A stretch of DNA of 6,796 nucleotides. Origin: Candidatus Zhuqueibacterota bacterium (GTDB lineage Bacteria; Zhuqueibacterota; Zhuqueibacteria; Residuimicrobiales; Residuimicrobiaceae). Both the position numbers and the translations under genes were made by a program. Under the pieces are notes generated by a model. The model made no database searches. It had not been told where the DNA came from and saw nothing but the letters and a program-made list of their open reading frames with translations. Positions within the stretch are counted from its first letter, which is position 1. The number at the start of each line of letters is the position of its first letter. Below, one piece after another: positions 1 to 6,405 of this stretch. Location of the stretch: positions 1 to 6,796 of the forward strand of contig JAFGSU010000234.1 in NCBI GenBank assembly GCA_016934435.1, read 5' to 3'.

Positions 1-789
1 ACCTGCAACATGCACCAGGGCTGGCCTAAATTGACGCAAAATTTATGGTATGCCACGCCTGATAGCGGTCTGGCTGCTTTGGTATATGGACCATCGCAGG
101 TGCAAGCGAAAGTGGCCGACGGCGTGGAAGTATGTTTTACCGAAGCAACAACCTATCCATTCAGCGAGACCATCCATTTTAAATTCACCTCATCCAAACC
201 CGTGGTTTTCCCGCTGCATCTCCGCATCCCCGGCTGGTGCGCAAAAGCACAGGCGCTGATCAACGGCGATCATTTCGATGATTATAAAGGTGGCCAAATT
301 ATTCGAATCCATCGCGTCTGGCAAAACAATGATGCCCTGGAACTGATTCTGCCCATGACCGTGCGCATCAGCCGCTGGTGGGATGCGGCCGCTGCGGTGG
401 AACGCGGTCCGCTGGTATACAGCCTGCGCCTTGGCGAATCATGGAAATGGATCGAGAGCCAGGATAAATGGGGCGATTACTGGGAAGTACATCCCACGGA
501 TGATTGGAATTATGGTCTGCTGGAAGAGGCGGTAAAAAATCCGGAGCAGGGATTTAAAGTCGTACAGCAGGATCCGGCGCCTATGACGCCCTGGAATTTG
601 CAGGATGCGCCCGTTAAAATCATGACGAAGGGCAAGCGCATTCCCGAATGGCAACTCTATCAGAACAGCGCCGGTCCGCTGCCGTGGAGCCCGGTGACAA
701 ATCTGCAAGATGAACCGACGGTCGAACTGACCCTGGTGCCCTATGGCTGCACTACGCTGCGCATCACCGAATTTCCGGTAGTGCGATAG
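1..789 (+). CDS. GH127/DUF1680-family glycoside hydrolase, C-terminal part (5' end outside window)
   Basis: This is the last ~262 residues of a glycoside hydrolase of the GH127/DUF1680 type (COG3533). The founding member is a zinc- and cysteine-dependent beta-L-arabinofuranosidase; the sugar cut by this branch is uncertain. The frame is open from base 1 and begins TCNMHQGWPK, which matches the segment following the family's Cys-Cys pair (usual form CC-x-x-N). The catalytic and zinc-binding cysteines should therefore lie just upstream of the window. Further family marks are NLWYATP, FPLHLRIPGWC in the beta-sandwich region and VERGPLVYSLR, after which the sequence runs to TAG at 787-789. The first ATG in this frame (10-12) is the Met of NMHQGWP and is internal, not a start. 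No signal peptide can be judged because the N-terminus is missing. The next gene starts 75 bases downstream on the same strand. Family confidence is high, substrate confidence low. Confidence 0.9.
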   Translation, partial: TCNMHQGWPKLTQNLWYATPDSGLAALVYGPSQVQAKVADGVEVCFTEATTYPFSETIHFKFTSSKPVVFPLHLRIPGWCAKAQALINGDHFDDYKGGQIIRIHRVWQNNDALELILPMTVRISRWWDAAAAVERGPLVYSLRLGESWKWIESQDKWGDYWEVHPTDDWNYGLLEEAVKNPEQGFKVVQQDPAPMTPWNLQDAPVKIMTKGKRIPEWQLYQNSAGPLPWSPVTNLQDEPTVELTLVPYGCTTLRITEFPVVR

Positions 790-793
790 CGAT

Positions 794-821
794 TTGAAAT
801 CCGTATGCTGTTTATCAGAAT
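794..821 (+). promoter_or_regulatory. Possible weak promoter ahead of the PHP phosphodiesterase gene
   Basis: TTGAAA at 794-799 (5 of 6 to the -35 consensus) is followed after 16 bases by CAGAAT at 816-821 (4 of 6 to the -10 consensus), in the 75-base gap after the glycosidase gene. A better -10-like hexamer, TATAAC, lies at 839-844 but has no good -35 partner and would start transcription almost on the ribosome binding site. If the organism uses a Bacteroidota-type sigma factor, these consensus sequences do not apply. Treat as a candidate only; read-through from the upstream gene is equally possible. Confidence 0.2.
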
Positions 822-854
822 AAACCAATTATCGGAAATATAACACAATCAAAA

Positions 855-860
855 GAGGTG
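855..860 (+). promoter_or_regulatory. Ribosome binding site of the PHP phosphodiesterase gene
   Basis: GAGGTG lies four bases before the ATG at 865. It is the strongest Shine-Dalgarno match among the starts in the window. It fixes the start in front of a clear signal peptide and excludes the later in-frame Met codons. Confidence 0.75.
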
Positions 861-864
861 AAAA

Positions 865-2019
865 ATGGGAAAAATGTGGTGTAAAAGAGTGGGATGGATC
901 GCCCTGATATCGATTTTTTATGCTGCCGGAGCATTTGCACAGGCCGTGTCGGTGGAGGGCGACTTTTTCCCCGATATTCTGGGCTACCAGACCTTCAAAT
1001 GCGACTTTCACATGCATACGGTTTTTTCCGACGGCGACGTCTGGCCGACACTGCGGGTGCGGGAGGCCTGGTCCGAGGGATTGGATGCCATCGCCATCAC
1101 CGACCACATTGAATCACAGCAAAAAGCCGAGTACGTCAAAGGGGATCGCAACACCTCCTATCAACTGGCAGCCCAGACCGGAGAGCAGTATGGCATCACC
1201 GTCATCCCCGGGGGAGAGATAACCCGCAGTATGCCGCCCGGCCATCTGAATGCCCTGTTCATCAAAGATTGCAATCCGTTGCAGACGCGCAGATGGCAGG
1301 ATGCGGTGGCCGAAGTGAAAAAACAAGATGGCATCCTGATCTGGAATCATCCCGGCTGGGAAAGACAACAGCCGGACGGCATCGCTCGCTGGTATCCGCA
1401 GCACGATTCTTTGCTGCAAATGGGCATCCTGGTCGGCATCGAAGTGGTGAACGGCAACGATTACTACCCTGAAGCCCATCAGTGGTGTCTGGATAAAAAT
1501 CTGGCGATGTTCGGCAATACCGATGTGCACTCATCCATCTACGATCACCCGGATGTGGATATCATCAAGCACCGCCCCATGACCCTGGTATTCGCGCGAG
1601 ATAACTCGGCAGCTGCCTTGCGCGAAGCGATCATCGATAGAAGGACCTGCGTGTACTGGAACGATTTCCTGATCGGTGAAGAACGCTTCCTGCGAGCAAT
1701 TTTTGACAGCGCCATCGTCATCAAAAACAGAAAGGCCGATCTTATCGGTAGAAATAGCTTCCGCACCCAGGTGATCAATAATTCCGGATTCACTTTTAAT
1801 CTACAACTTGAATCGCTGGATCCGTTAGTGGAATACAACCGCACGATCAGGCTGAAACCCGGATCGAAAAACATACTGTCCCTCCGTTCGAGAAATTCGA
1901 GGCAAACGATCGTCGAAAAAGTAAAAATTCATTATAAAATAACCAATATGCTGGTCGGTCCCGGCAAGAGTCTGGTGATTCCGGTTGCGTTTGATTTGAA
2001 CATAAAGGCCAAAGAATAG
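865..2019 (+). CDS. Secreted PHP-domain phosphodiesterase, Sb-PDE-like
   Basis: The product is a 384-residue metal-dependent phosphoesterase of the PHP superfamily with an export signal: basic start, hydrophobic stretch about residues 11-25, and an AFA|Q signal peptidase I site after residue 25. PHP metal-ligand motifs are all present: HMH (H49, H51) with D56, ITDH (D80, H81), GGEIT (E118), WNHPGW (H162) and GNTDVH (D220, H222). PPGHLNALF (H127) is also typical. The order of motifs, the opening FPDILGYQTFKCDFHMHT and a C-terminal beta-rich domain (about 285-384) match what I recall of the Sb-PDE family, named after a Sphingobium enzyme that hydrolyses organophosphate diesters. The natural substrate of most relatives is unknown. 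The enzyme should act in the periplasm or outside the cell. It follows a glycosidase gene on the same strand, which hints at scavenging from organic matter, but that is inference. The family call is firm; the reaction beyond phosphodiester hydrolysis is not. Confidence 0.9.
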   Translation: MGKMWCKRVGWIALISIFYAAGAFAQAVSVEGDFFPDILGYQTFKCDFHMHTVFSDGDVWPTLRVREAWSEGLDAIAITDHIESQQKAEYVKGDRNTSYQLAAQTGEQYGITVIPGGEITRSMPPGHLNALFIKDCNPLQTRRWQDAVAEVKKQDGILIWNHPGWERQQPDGIARWYPQHDSLLQMGILVGIEVVNGNDYYPEAHQWCLDKNLAMFGNTDVHSSIYDHPDVDIIKHRPMTLVFARDNSAAALREAIIDRRTCVYWNDFLIGEERFLRAIFDSAIVIKNRKADLIGRNSFRTQVINNSGFTFNLQLESLDPLVEYNRTIRLKPGSKNILSLRSRNSRQTIVEKVKIHYKITNMLVGPGKSLVIPVAFDLNIKAKE

Positions 2020-2021
2020 TC

Positions 2022-2050
2022 GGGTGCTGAGCAATGGATCTCACCTTTTT
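2022..2050 (+). terminator. Weak candidate intrinsic terminator after the phosphodiesterase gene
   Basis: Three bases after the stop codon, GGTG (2023-2026) and AG (2030-2031) can pair with CT (2040-2041, read as the inner part) and CACC (2042-2045), with a three-base bulge (CTG) and an eight-base loop. TTTTT follows at 2046-2050. Six interrupted base pairs make a weak stem, so termination would be partial at best. It is the only hairpin-plus-T-run I found in the left block. Confidence 0.25.
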
Positions 2051-2115
2051 CATGGGATCACAATCAGTCGTTTTGCCGCCTTGCATACATCAAACCTCTG
2101 AATAAAGGCTGTATT

Positions 2116-2970
2116 ATGGGAAAAAAGAAAAAAGTGGACTCGAAAGAAATCGGACTGGAGATGGGTCTGATCCTGGCAAAGTACTTTTTCGATAAGGAAC
2201 ATCTGCACTATGGATACTGGACGGACGATCTCGAAGTAGATTTTAATAATCTGCCGCAGGCGCAGGAGAATTATTCCCATTTTCTCATCTCCCACATCCC
2301 GGATGGCGTTCATTCCATTTTAGACGTCGGCTGCGGTGTTGGCTGGTTCGCTTCCATGTTGACTGAAAGAGGATACAAAGTCGATTGCGTTTCCCCCAGC
2401 TCCGTGCTGGCGCAACGCGCCGGGGAGCTGTTAGGGGATGAAACCCGTATTTTTAAATGCCGCTATGAAGATTTACAGACGGAAGACCGTTACGATTTGG
2501 TTGTGTTCAGCGAAAGTTTTCAATATATCAAGCTGGAGACGGCGCTGCAACAGACAGCTCAATTTCTTAATCCGGACGGCCATCTCCTCATAGCCGATTT
2601 TTTCAAAACAGAGGCAACGGGGAAAAACTATATCGGCGGTGGGCACCGGTTAACCAGTTTTTATGATCTTGTCTCGCGGTATCCTTTCACTCCGGTAAAA
2701 GACCTCGACATTACATCACAAACCGCGCCAACGCTGGATATTGCCAACGAATTCCTGATGGATGTGTTGCATCCCATATGGACGATGGTATTAAATTATA
2801 TGGAAAGCAATTACCCATTCCTGTCGCGCCTGGTGAAATGGAAATACAAAAAAAAGATAGCAAAGATGAATAGTAAATATTTCAGCGGCCAAAAAAACTC
2901 GAAAAATTTTTCCATTTTTAAATCTTATCGGCTTTTTCTATACCAGAAGAAATCCGTGCAAACCGTGTGA
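2116..2970 (+). CDS. Class I SAM-dependent methyltransferase, substrate unknown
   Basis: The 284-residue product transfers a methyl group from S-adenosylmethionine to an acceptor that cannot be named from sequence. The Rossmann-fold motif I is ILDVGCGVG (residues 68-76), with motif IV-like YDLVVFSESFQYI at 126-138 and the post-motif LNPDGHLLIADFF around 151-163. HYGYW at 31-35, before the fold, is seen in small-molecule methyltransferases related to the UbiE and gamma-tocopherol types. The end of strand beta-2 reads VDCVSPSS (89-96), putting Ser93 where many relatives have an acidic residue that binds the SAM ribose. After the fold comes a helical region (about 205-240), then a tail rich in Lys and aromatic residues (KWKYKKK at 241-247, KSYRLFLYQKK near the end) that might contact a membrane or nucleic acid. 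There is no signal peptide, so it is cytoplasmic. AAAGG at 2104-2108, seven bases before the ATG, supports the start. It lies 96 bases after the phosphodiesterase gene and converges with the PBP gene. Confidence 0.88.
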   Translation: MGKKKKVDSKEIGLEMGLILAKYFFDKEHLHYGYWTDDLEVDFNNLPQAQENYSHFLISHIPDGVHSILDVGCGVGWFASMLTERGYKVDCVSPSSVLAQRAGELLGDETRIFKCRYEDLQTEDRYDLVVFSESFQYIKLETALQQTAQFLNPDGHLLIADFFKTEATGKNYIGGGHRLTSFYDLVSRYPFTPVKDLDITSQTAPTLDIANEFLMDVLHPIWTMVLNYMESNYPFLSRLVKWKYKKKIAKMNSKYFSGQKNSKNFSIFKSYRLFLYQKKSVQTV

Positions 2971-3051
2971 TGGTTTTTCATGAAGCTGGGGGAAATGCCG
3001 GCAGCACCCGGGTAAAGATAATCATCATCAGAGAATTACAGAAAAATGCCG
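2971..3051. other. Convergent intergenic gap, no clear terminator
   Basis: These 81 bases separate the stop codons of two converging genes, where a bidirectional terminator would be expected. I see an 8-base palindrome TGCCGGCA (2996-3003) and TTCATGAA (2977-2984). A poor CTGGG/CCCGG pairing spans 2986-3011. None has a T-run on the correct side. Either termination is Rho-dependent or the two transcripts overlap. Confidence 0.5.
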
Positions 3052-5229
3052 TTAAAAATGGGTTCGCCTCCTCTGGGGCCTGGGGATATGTTCCCCTTTG
3101 TTTTTGTGGCCGGTGTGTACATCGCAGACTTTATCCGGTTGATAGCGGACATCGAATATTTCGTTGATCACATCGGGACAGGCTTCGTTGGCCAGCATTT
3201 TCGTCTCGTTGCAAATATTTAATCTGACCACGCCAGCCGGTTGATCAAAATCCTCAATGGGCAATCCCAGGGTATCATGAGCGCACTTGATACAGGTGAC
3301 GGCAATCGGCAGGGCTGCAACCGAACCGGTTTGTTTTTCTCCGAGCGACAGCGCCGGATCATCATGCCCGACCCACACCCCGACGACCATCTGCGGGGTA
3401 TAGGTAATATACCAGGCATCGGTATATTCATTGGTGGTGCCTGTTTTGCCGCCGGCCGGCCGATAGAAATGATAGACCGAGACAGATGCCGCCCCGGTTC
3501 CCTGCCAGGCAACGGTTCGCATCAGATCAACCATAATGTAAGCGGTCTCTTCGCGCAAAACGCCCTTTACTTGCGGCGCGGGTTTCTTCAACACATTGCC
3601 GTACTTGTCCTCCACGCGCACGATGGCATTCGGTGTCACCAGCACCCCCTGATTTGCGAATACACCATAAGCAGCCGTGATGTCCAGGGGTATGACACCG
3701 CAGGAACCGAGCGCCAGAGCGTCGACCGCATCGAGATTGGTGGTAATACCCATGTTATGAGCATACTCGACAACCTGTCTCGGTGGTATATCCTCCTGTA
3801 CCAGACGCGCAGTAACCAGGTTTAAAGACCGACACAGTCCTTCGCGCAGGGTAGTTCGACCGCTGAGTGACTCGTCGTAATTTTTCGGCGCCCAGCGCGT
3901 GCCGTCCAATTGCTGAACCACAATGGGTTGATTCAGCTTTTCGTAGCAGGGCATGTACCCATTATCCACGGCAGCCGTATATACAATGGGCTTAAAAGCC
4001 GAACCGGGTTGACGTACGGCTTGCACCGCCCGGTTATATTTGCTTTCATTGAAATCGCGTCCCCCGATCATCGCCAGGATGTGACCGTTTTTCGGATTCA
4101 GCGCGATGAGGGCGATCTGCACGGCGCAGCGGTCATTGAGTACCGAGTCGACAAAAGCATAATCCTTCATCCATTGGTCGAGCGAGCGTTTGTTTAATTG
4201 TTCCGGCGTTAGATAATTGCTGAGAACTTTTTTTTCACGCAATGAATGATTGGATATTCTCTGAATCTTCGGCAGGAATTCAGCGACGGCGCTATCGGCA
4301 CAGGCTTGTACGCGAGCATCCAGCGTCGTATAAATATTCATGCCGCCTTTGTACAAATCCCATCCGTATTCTTTCTGCAAATTCTGCCGCAGCCATTCTG
4401 TGAAATAGGGGGCTGTACCCATCAGGTTTATTTCATTCTCAACCACCAGGCCCAAATCGGTTTCCATTGCCGTCCTGTAGCGGTGATGGGAAATCAATCC
4501 TTCTTCCAGCATCCGCCCTAAAACCAGATTGCGTCGCGCAAGGGCCCGATCCGGATATCGGAACGGATTCAGAGTTGCCGGCCGCTGCAAATTTGCGGTG
4601 AGCAAGGCGCATTCCGGCAGCGTTAATTCCTGGGGTTTTTTGTTGAAAAAAATCTGGGCGCCGGCTTCCACGCCGTATGTTCCGTGAGCAAACGACATGT
4701 GGTTAAGATACATCTCCAGTATTTCCGGTTTAGTATAGGTTCTCTCGATCTGGATGGCCGTCATCATTTCACGAATTTTACGGGTGATGGTTTTTTGCGG
4801 CGACAAATACAGACGGCGGGCAAGCTGTTGCGTCAGTGTGCTGGCGCCCTGCTGTCTGCTGAGGGTTATAATATCCAAAAAAATGACTTTTAGCAGCCGA
4901 GCGGGCGCGATGCCCCAATGGTTGAAGAAGCGATGATCTTCTGTTGCCAGAACAGCCTGTTTCAACGTATCGGGTATTTGATCGAGAGGCGTATAGAACC
5001 GGCGCTCGGTAAAAAACTCTTTGATTAAAACACTATCGGCCGAAAATACCTTGGTCGCCAGCTCTGGATTGTAATTTTCCAGCTGTTCCAGAGAAGGCAG
5101 CGTTGAGCCAAGATATATGACCCAGATCAAAAATAAGATGCAGGCCGATATAAACGCTATTAACAGCCGTTTTTTCAATTTTGGCGTCCAAAAATCCGTC
5201 AATCTTGATATTCTAGACTTGAAGCTCAT
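3052..5229 (-). CDS. mrcA: Class A penicillin-binding protein, PBP1A type (peptidoglycan glycosyltransferase/transpeptidase)
   Basis: This bifunctional wall synthase has 725 residues: a short cytoplasmic head, one membrane anchor (about 21-40), then periplasmic domains. The GT51 glycosyltransferase that polymerises lipid II shows ATEDHRFFNHWG (catalytic Glu97), GASTLTQQLARRLYL (128-142), RKIREMM with Glu154, and EILEMYLN (169-176). The penicillin-binding transpeptidase domain has PGSAFKP (nucleophile Ser410, Lys413), SLN (468-470) and GGKTGTT (Lys595-Gly597), so both activities look intact. The tail after about residue 665 has Cys673, Cys684 and Cys702 in the pattern common to PBP1A tails. 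It also has an unusual CIKC at 646-649. Only ATG 5229 is usable: an in-frame TAG lies at 5245-5247 with no start codon between, and the next Met (155) lies beyond the anchor and the first GT51 motif. The gene follows mreB by 34 bases and is probably co-transcribed with it. Confidence 0.96.
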   Translation of the reverse strand: MSFKSRISRLTDFWTPKLKKRLLIAFISACILFLIWVIYLGSTLPSLEQLENYNPELATKVFSADSVLIKEFFTERRFYTPLDQIPDTLKQAVLATEDHRFFNHWGIAPARLLKVIFLDIITLSRQQGASTLTQQLARRLYLSPQKTITRKIREMMTAIQIERTYTKPEILEMYLNHMSFAHGTYGVEAGAQIFFNKKPQELTLPECALLTANLQRPATLNPFRYPDRALARRNLVLGRMLEEGLISHHRYRTAMETDLGLVVENEINLMGTAPYFTEWLRQNLQKEYGWDLYKGGMNIYTTLDARVQACADSAVAEFLPKIQRISNHSLREKKVLSNYLTPEQLNKRSLDQWMKDYAFVDSVLNDRCAVQIALIALNPKNGHILAMIGGRDFNESKYNRAVQAVRQPGSAFKPIVYTAAVDNGYMPCYEKLNQPIVVQQLDGTRWAPKNYDESLSGRTTLREGLCRSLNLVTARLVQEDIPPRQVVEYAHNMGITTNLDAVDALALGSCGVIPLDITAAYGVFANQGVLVTPNAIVRVEDKYGNVLKKPAPQVKGVLREETAYIMVDLMRTVAWQGTGAASVSVYHFYRPAGGKTGTTNEYTDAWYITYTPQMVVGVWVGHDDPALSLGEKQTGSVAALPIAVTCIKCAHDTLGLPIEDFDQPAGVVRLNICNETKMLANEACPDVINEIFDVRYQPDKVCDVHTGHKNKGEHIPRPQRRRTHF

Positions 5230-5242
5230 GACAGTATGATAA

Positions 5243-5247
5243 TCCTA
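5243..5247 (-). promoter_or_regulatory. Poorly placed ribosome binding site of the PBP1A gene
   Basis: The only Shine-Dalgarno-like sequence before the PBP start is TAGGA on the minus strand. It is 13 bases from the ATG, longer than the usual 5-9, and overlaps the in-frame TAG. Translation may be weak or helped by ribosomes finishing mreB 34 bases upstream. That coupling is inferred. Confidence 0.4.
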
Positions 5248-5263
5248 TAACAACTGAAACAAA

Positions 5264-6295
5264 TCAATAACGTTTGATGTGGGTCAGGACTCTGCGATAT
5301 CGGTTCAGGTCTTCCAGTACTTTTCCGGTGCCGCGAACTACAGCGAGCATGGGTTCCTCTGCGAGGATCACCGGGAGGTTCGTTTCCCGACGCAATCGTT
5401 CGTCCAATCCGGTTAACATGGAACCGCCGCCGCTCATGAGGATGCCGCGATCCAGAATGTCCGCAGACAACTCCGGTGGCGTCATCTCCAGGCACATTTT
5501 TACCGAATCGACGATCTGATTCACCACATCGGACAGGGCCTCCTGTACCTGTTTTGTGGTGATGGAAACCGTTTTGGGGATGCCGGCTACCAGATCGCGT
5601 CCTTTTACGGTCATGGAACCCTTACTTTCAAATGGCGCGGCAGAGCCCATCTGGCATTTGATTTCTTCGGCGGTTATTTCGCCGACCAACAAATTAAAAG
5701 ATTTTTTAAAATATTGAACGATGGCTTCGTTCATTTCATCCCCGCCAATGCGAATGGAAATGGAATTAACGATACCATACATGGCAATAACGGCAATTTC
5801 GCAGGTACCCCCACCGATATCGATGATCATATTACCAACGGGCTGATCTATCGGCAAACCCAGACCGATGGCCGCCGCCATGGGTTCCTCAATAAGATAG
5901 ACTTCGCGCGCGCCGGCGTGTTCGGCCGAATCCCGCACGGCGCGTTTTTCAACCTCCGTGATGCCGGTAGGCACGCAAATAGCGATACGAGGCCGGGGAA
6001 TGCGAGTGGGCAATGCCTTGCGGATGAAATGCCGTATCATCTGTTCGGCCAATTCAAAATCGGCAATGACGCCGTCCTTGAGCGGTCGGATGGTGATGAT
6101 CTCGCCGGCTGTCCGACCAACCATTTCCCGCGCTTCATCTCCAAAAGCAACAATTTCCTGTGTAACTTTGCGTATAGCGATGATCGAAGGTTCATCGAGG
6201 ACAACATCGCGGCCCTTGACATAAACCAGTGTATTGGCCGTACCCAGGTCAATAGCCAAATCGTTTGATAACAAAGAGCTGAGATTGAATGCCAT
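5264..6295 (-). CDS. mreB: Rod shape-determining protein MreB
   Basis: The product, 343 residues and full length for the family, is the bacterial actin homologue that forms membrane-bound filaments and guides lateral wall synthesis. The actin-fold nucleotide site is clear: phosphate-1 loop DLGTANTL (16-23), IEEP with catalytic-type Glu137 (135-138), phosphate-2 loop DIGGGT (159-164), and adenosine motif GILMSGGGSML (284-294). IRIGGDEMNEAI (181-192) and TAEEIK (208-213) are further family signatures. Cys165 follows the phosphate-2 loop, where Thr is commoner, a mild change. The start at 6295 places the phosphate-1 loop at the usual distance from the N-terminus. AGGA (minus strand, 6306-6309) sits ten bases upstream. 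purH lies 110 bases before it on the same strand, and a class A PBP gene follows after 34 bases, in place of the mreC-mreD genes often found next. Confidence 0.98.
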   Translation of the reverse strand: MAFNLSSLLSNDLAIDLGTANTLVYVKGRDVVLDEPSIIAIRKVTQEIVAFGDEAREMVGRTAGEIITIRPLKDGVIADFELAEQMIRHFIRKALPTRIPRPRIAICVPTGITEVEKRAVRDSAEHAGAREVYLIEEPMAAAIGLGLPIDQPVGNMIIDIGGGTCEIAVIAMYGIVNSISIRIGGDEMNEAIVQYFKKSFNLLVGEITAEEIKCQMGSAAPFESKGSMTVKGRDLVAGIPKTVSITTKQVQEALSDVVNQIVDSVKMCLEMTPPELSADILDRGILMSGGGSMLTGLDERLRRETNLPVILAEEPMLAVVRGTGKVLEDLNRYRRVLTHIKRY

Positions 6296-6405
6296 GTGCT
6301 TATTATCCTGCTAAAGTATCTTTTCTATACATATCTAAAATTAATATTCAGTGTTTTGAAAATGATTGCACCAAAATTTATTTTCAACAACGATAGGCTC
6401 GCCGG
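6296..6405 (-). promoter_or_regulatory. AT-rich gap upstream of mreB, likely promoter region
   Basis: The 110 bases between purH and mreB are about 31% G+C against roughly 50% in the flanking genes. The drop is sharpest in the 100 bases nearest mreB. This suggests that mreB and the PBP gene have their own promoter. I see several -10-like AT hexamers (for example TATAGA on the minus strand at about 6324-6329) but no convincing -35 partner, and no terminator hairpin for purH. The exact promoter is not assigned. Confidence 0.4.

Noticed and set aside
439..828. 129-codon minus-strand frame under the glycosidase gene
   Set aside because: Covers the well-supported GH127 reading frame; no motif or ribosome binding site of its own.
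2848..2912. Eight-A run (2848-2855) and 12-base AT palindrome (2901-2912) near the methyltransferase 3' end, considered as a frameshift or regulatory site
   Set aside because: The reading frame stays coherent through to the KSYRLFLYQKK end, and Lys- and Phe-rich codons explain the runs.
2967..3167. Short plus-strand frame overlapping the methyltransferase stop and running into the PBP 3' end
   Set aside because: No ribosome binding site placed for it, no recognisable product, and most of it is antisense to the conserved PBP tail.
3241..3825. 194-codon open frame on the plus strand opposite the PBP gene
   Set aside because: Antisense shadow of the transpeptidase domain; composition is odd, with no family motif.
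5226..5495. 89-codon minus-strand frame bridging the end of mreB and the PBP start
   Set aside because: Same strand but out of frame with mreB; rich in Arg, Pro, His and Gly, as expected for a shifted frame; no support.
5714..6268. 184-codon open frame on the plus strand opposite mreB
   Set aside because: It lies wholly antisense to a clear MreB gene, has no recognisable motifs, and reflects the codon bias of the coding strand.
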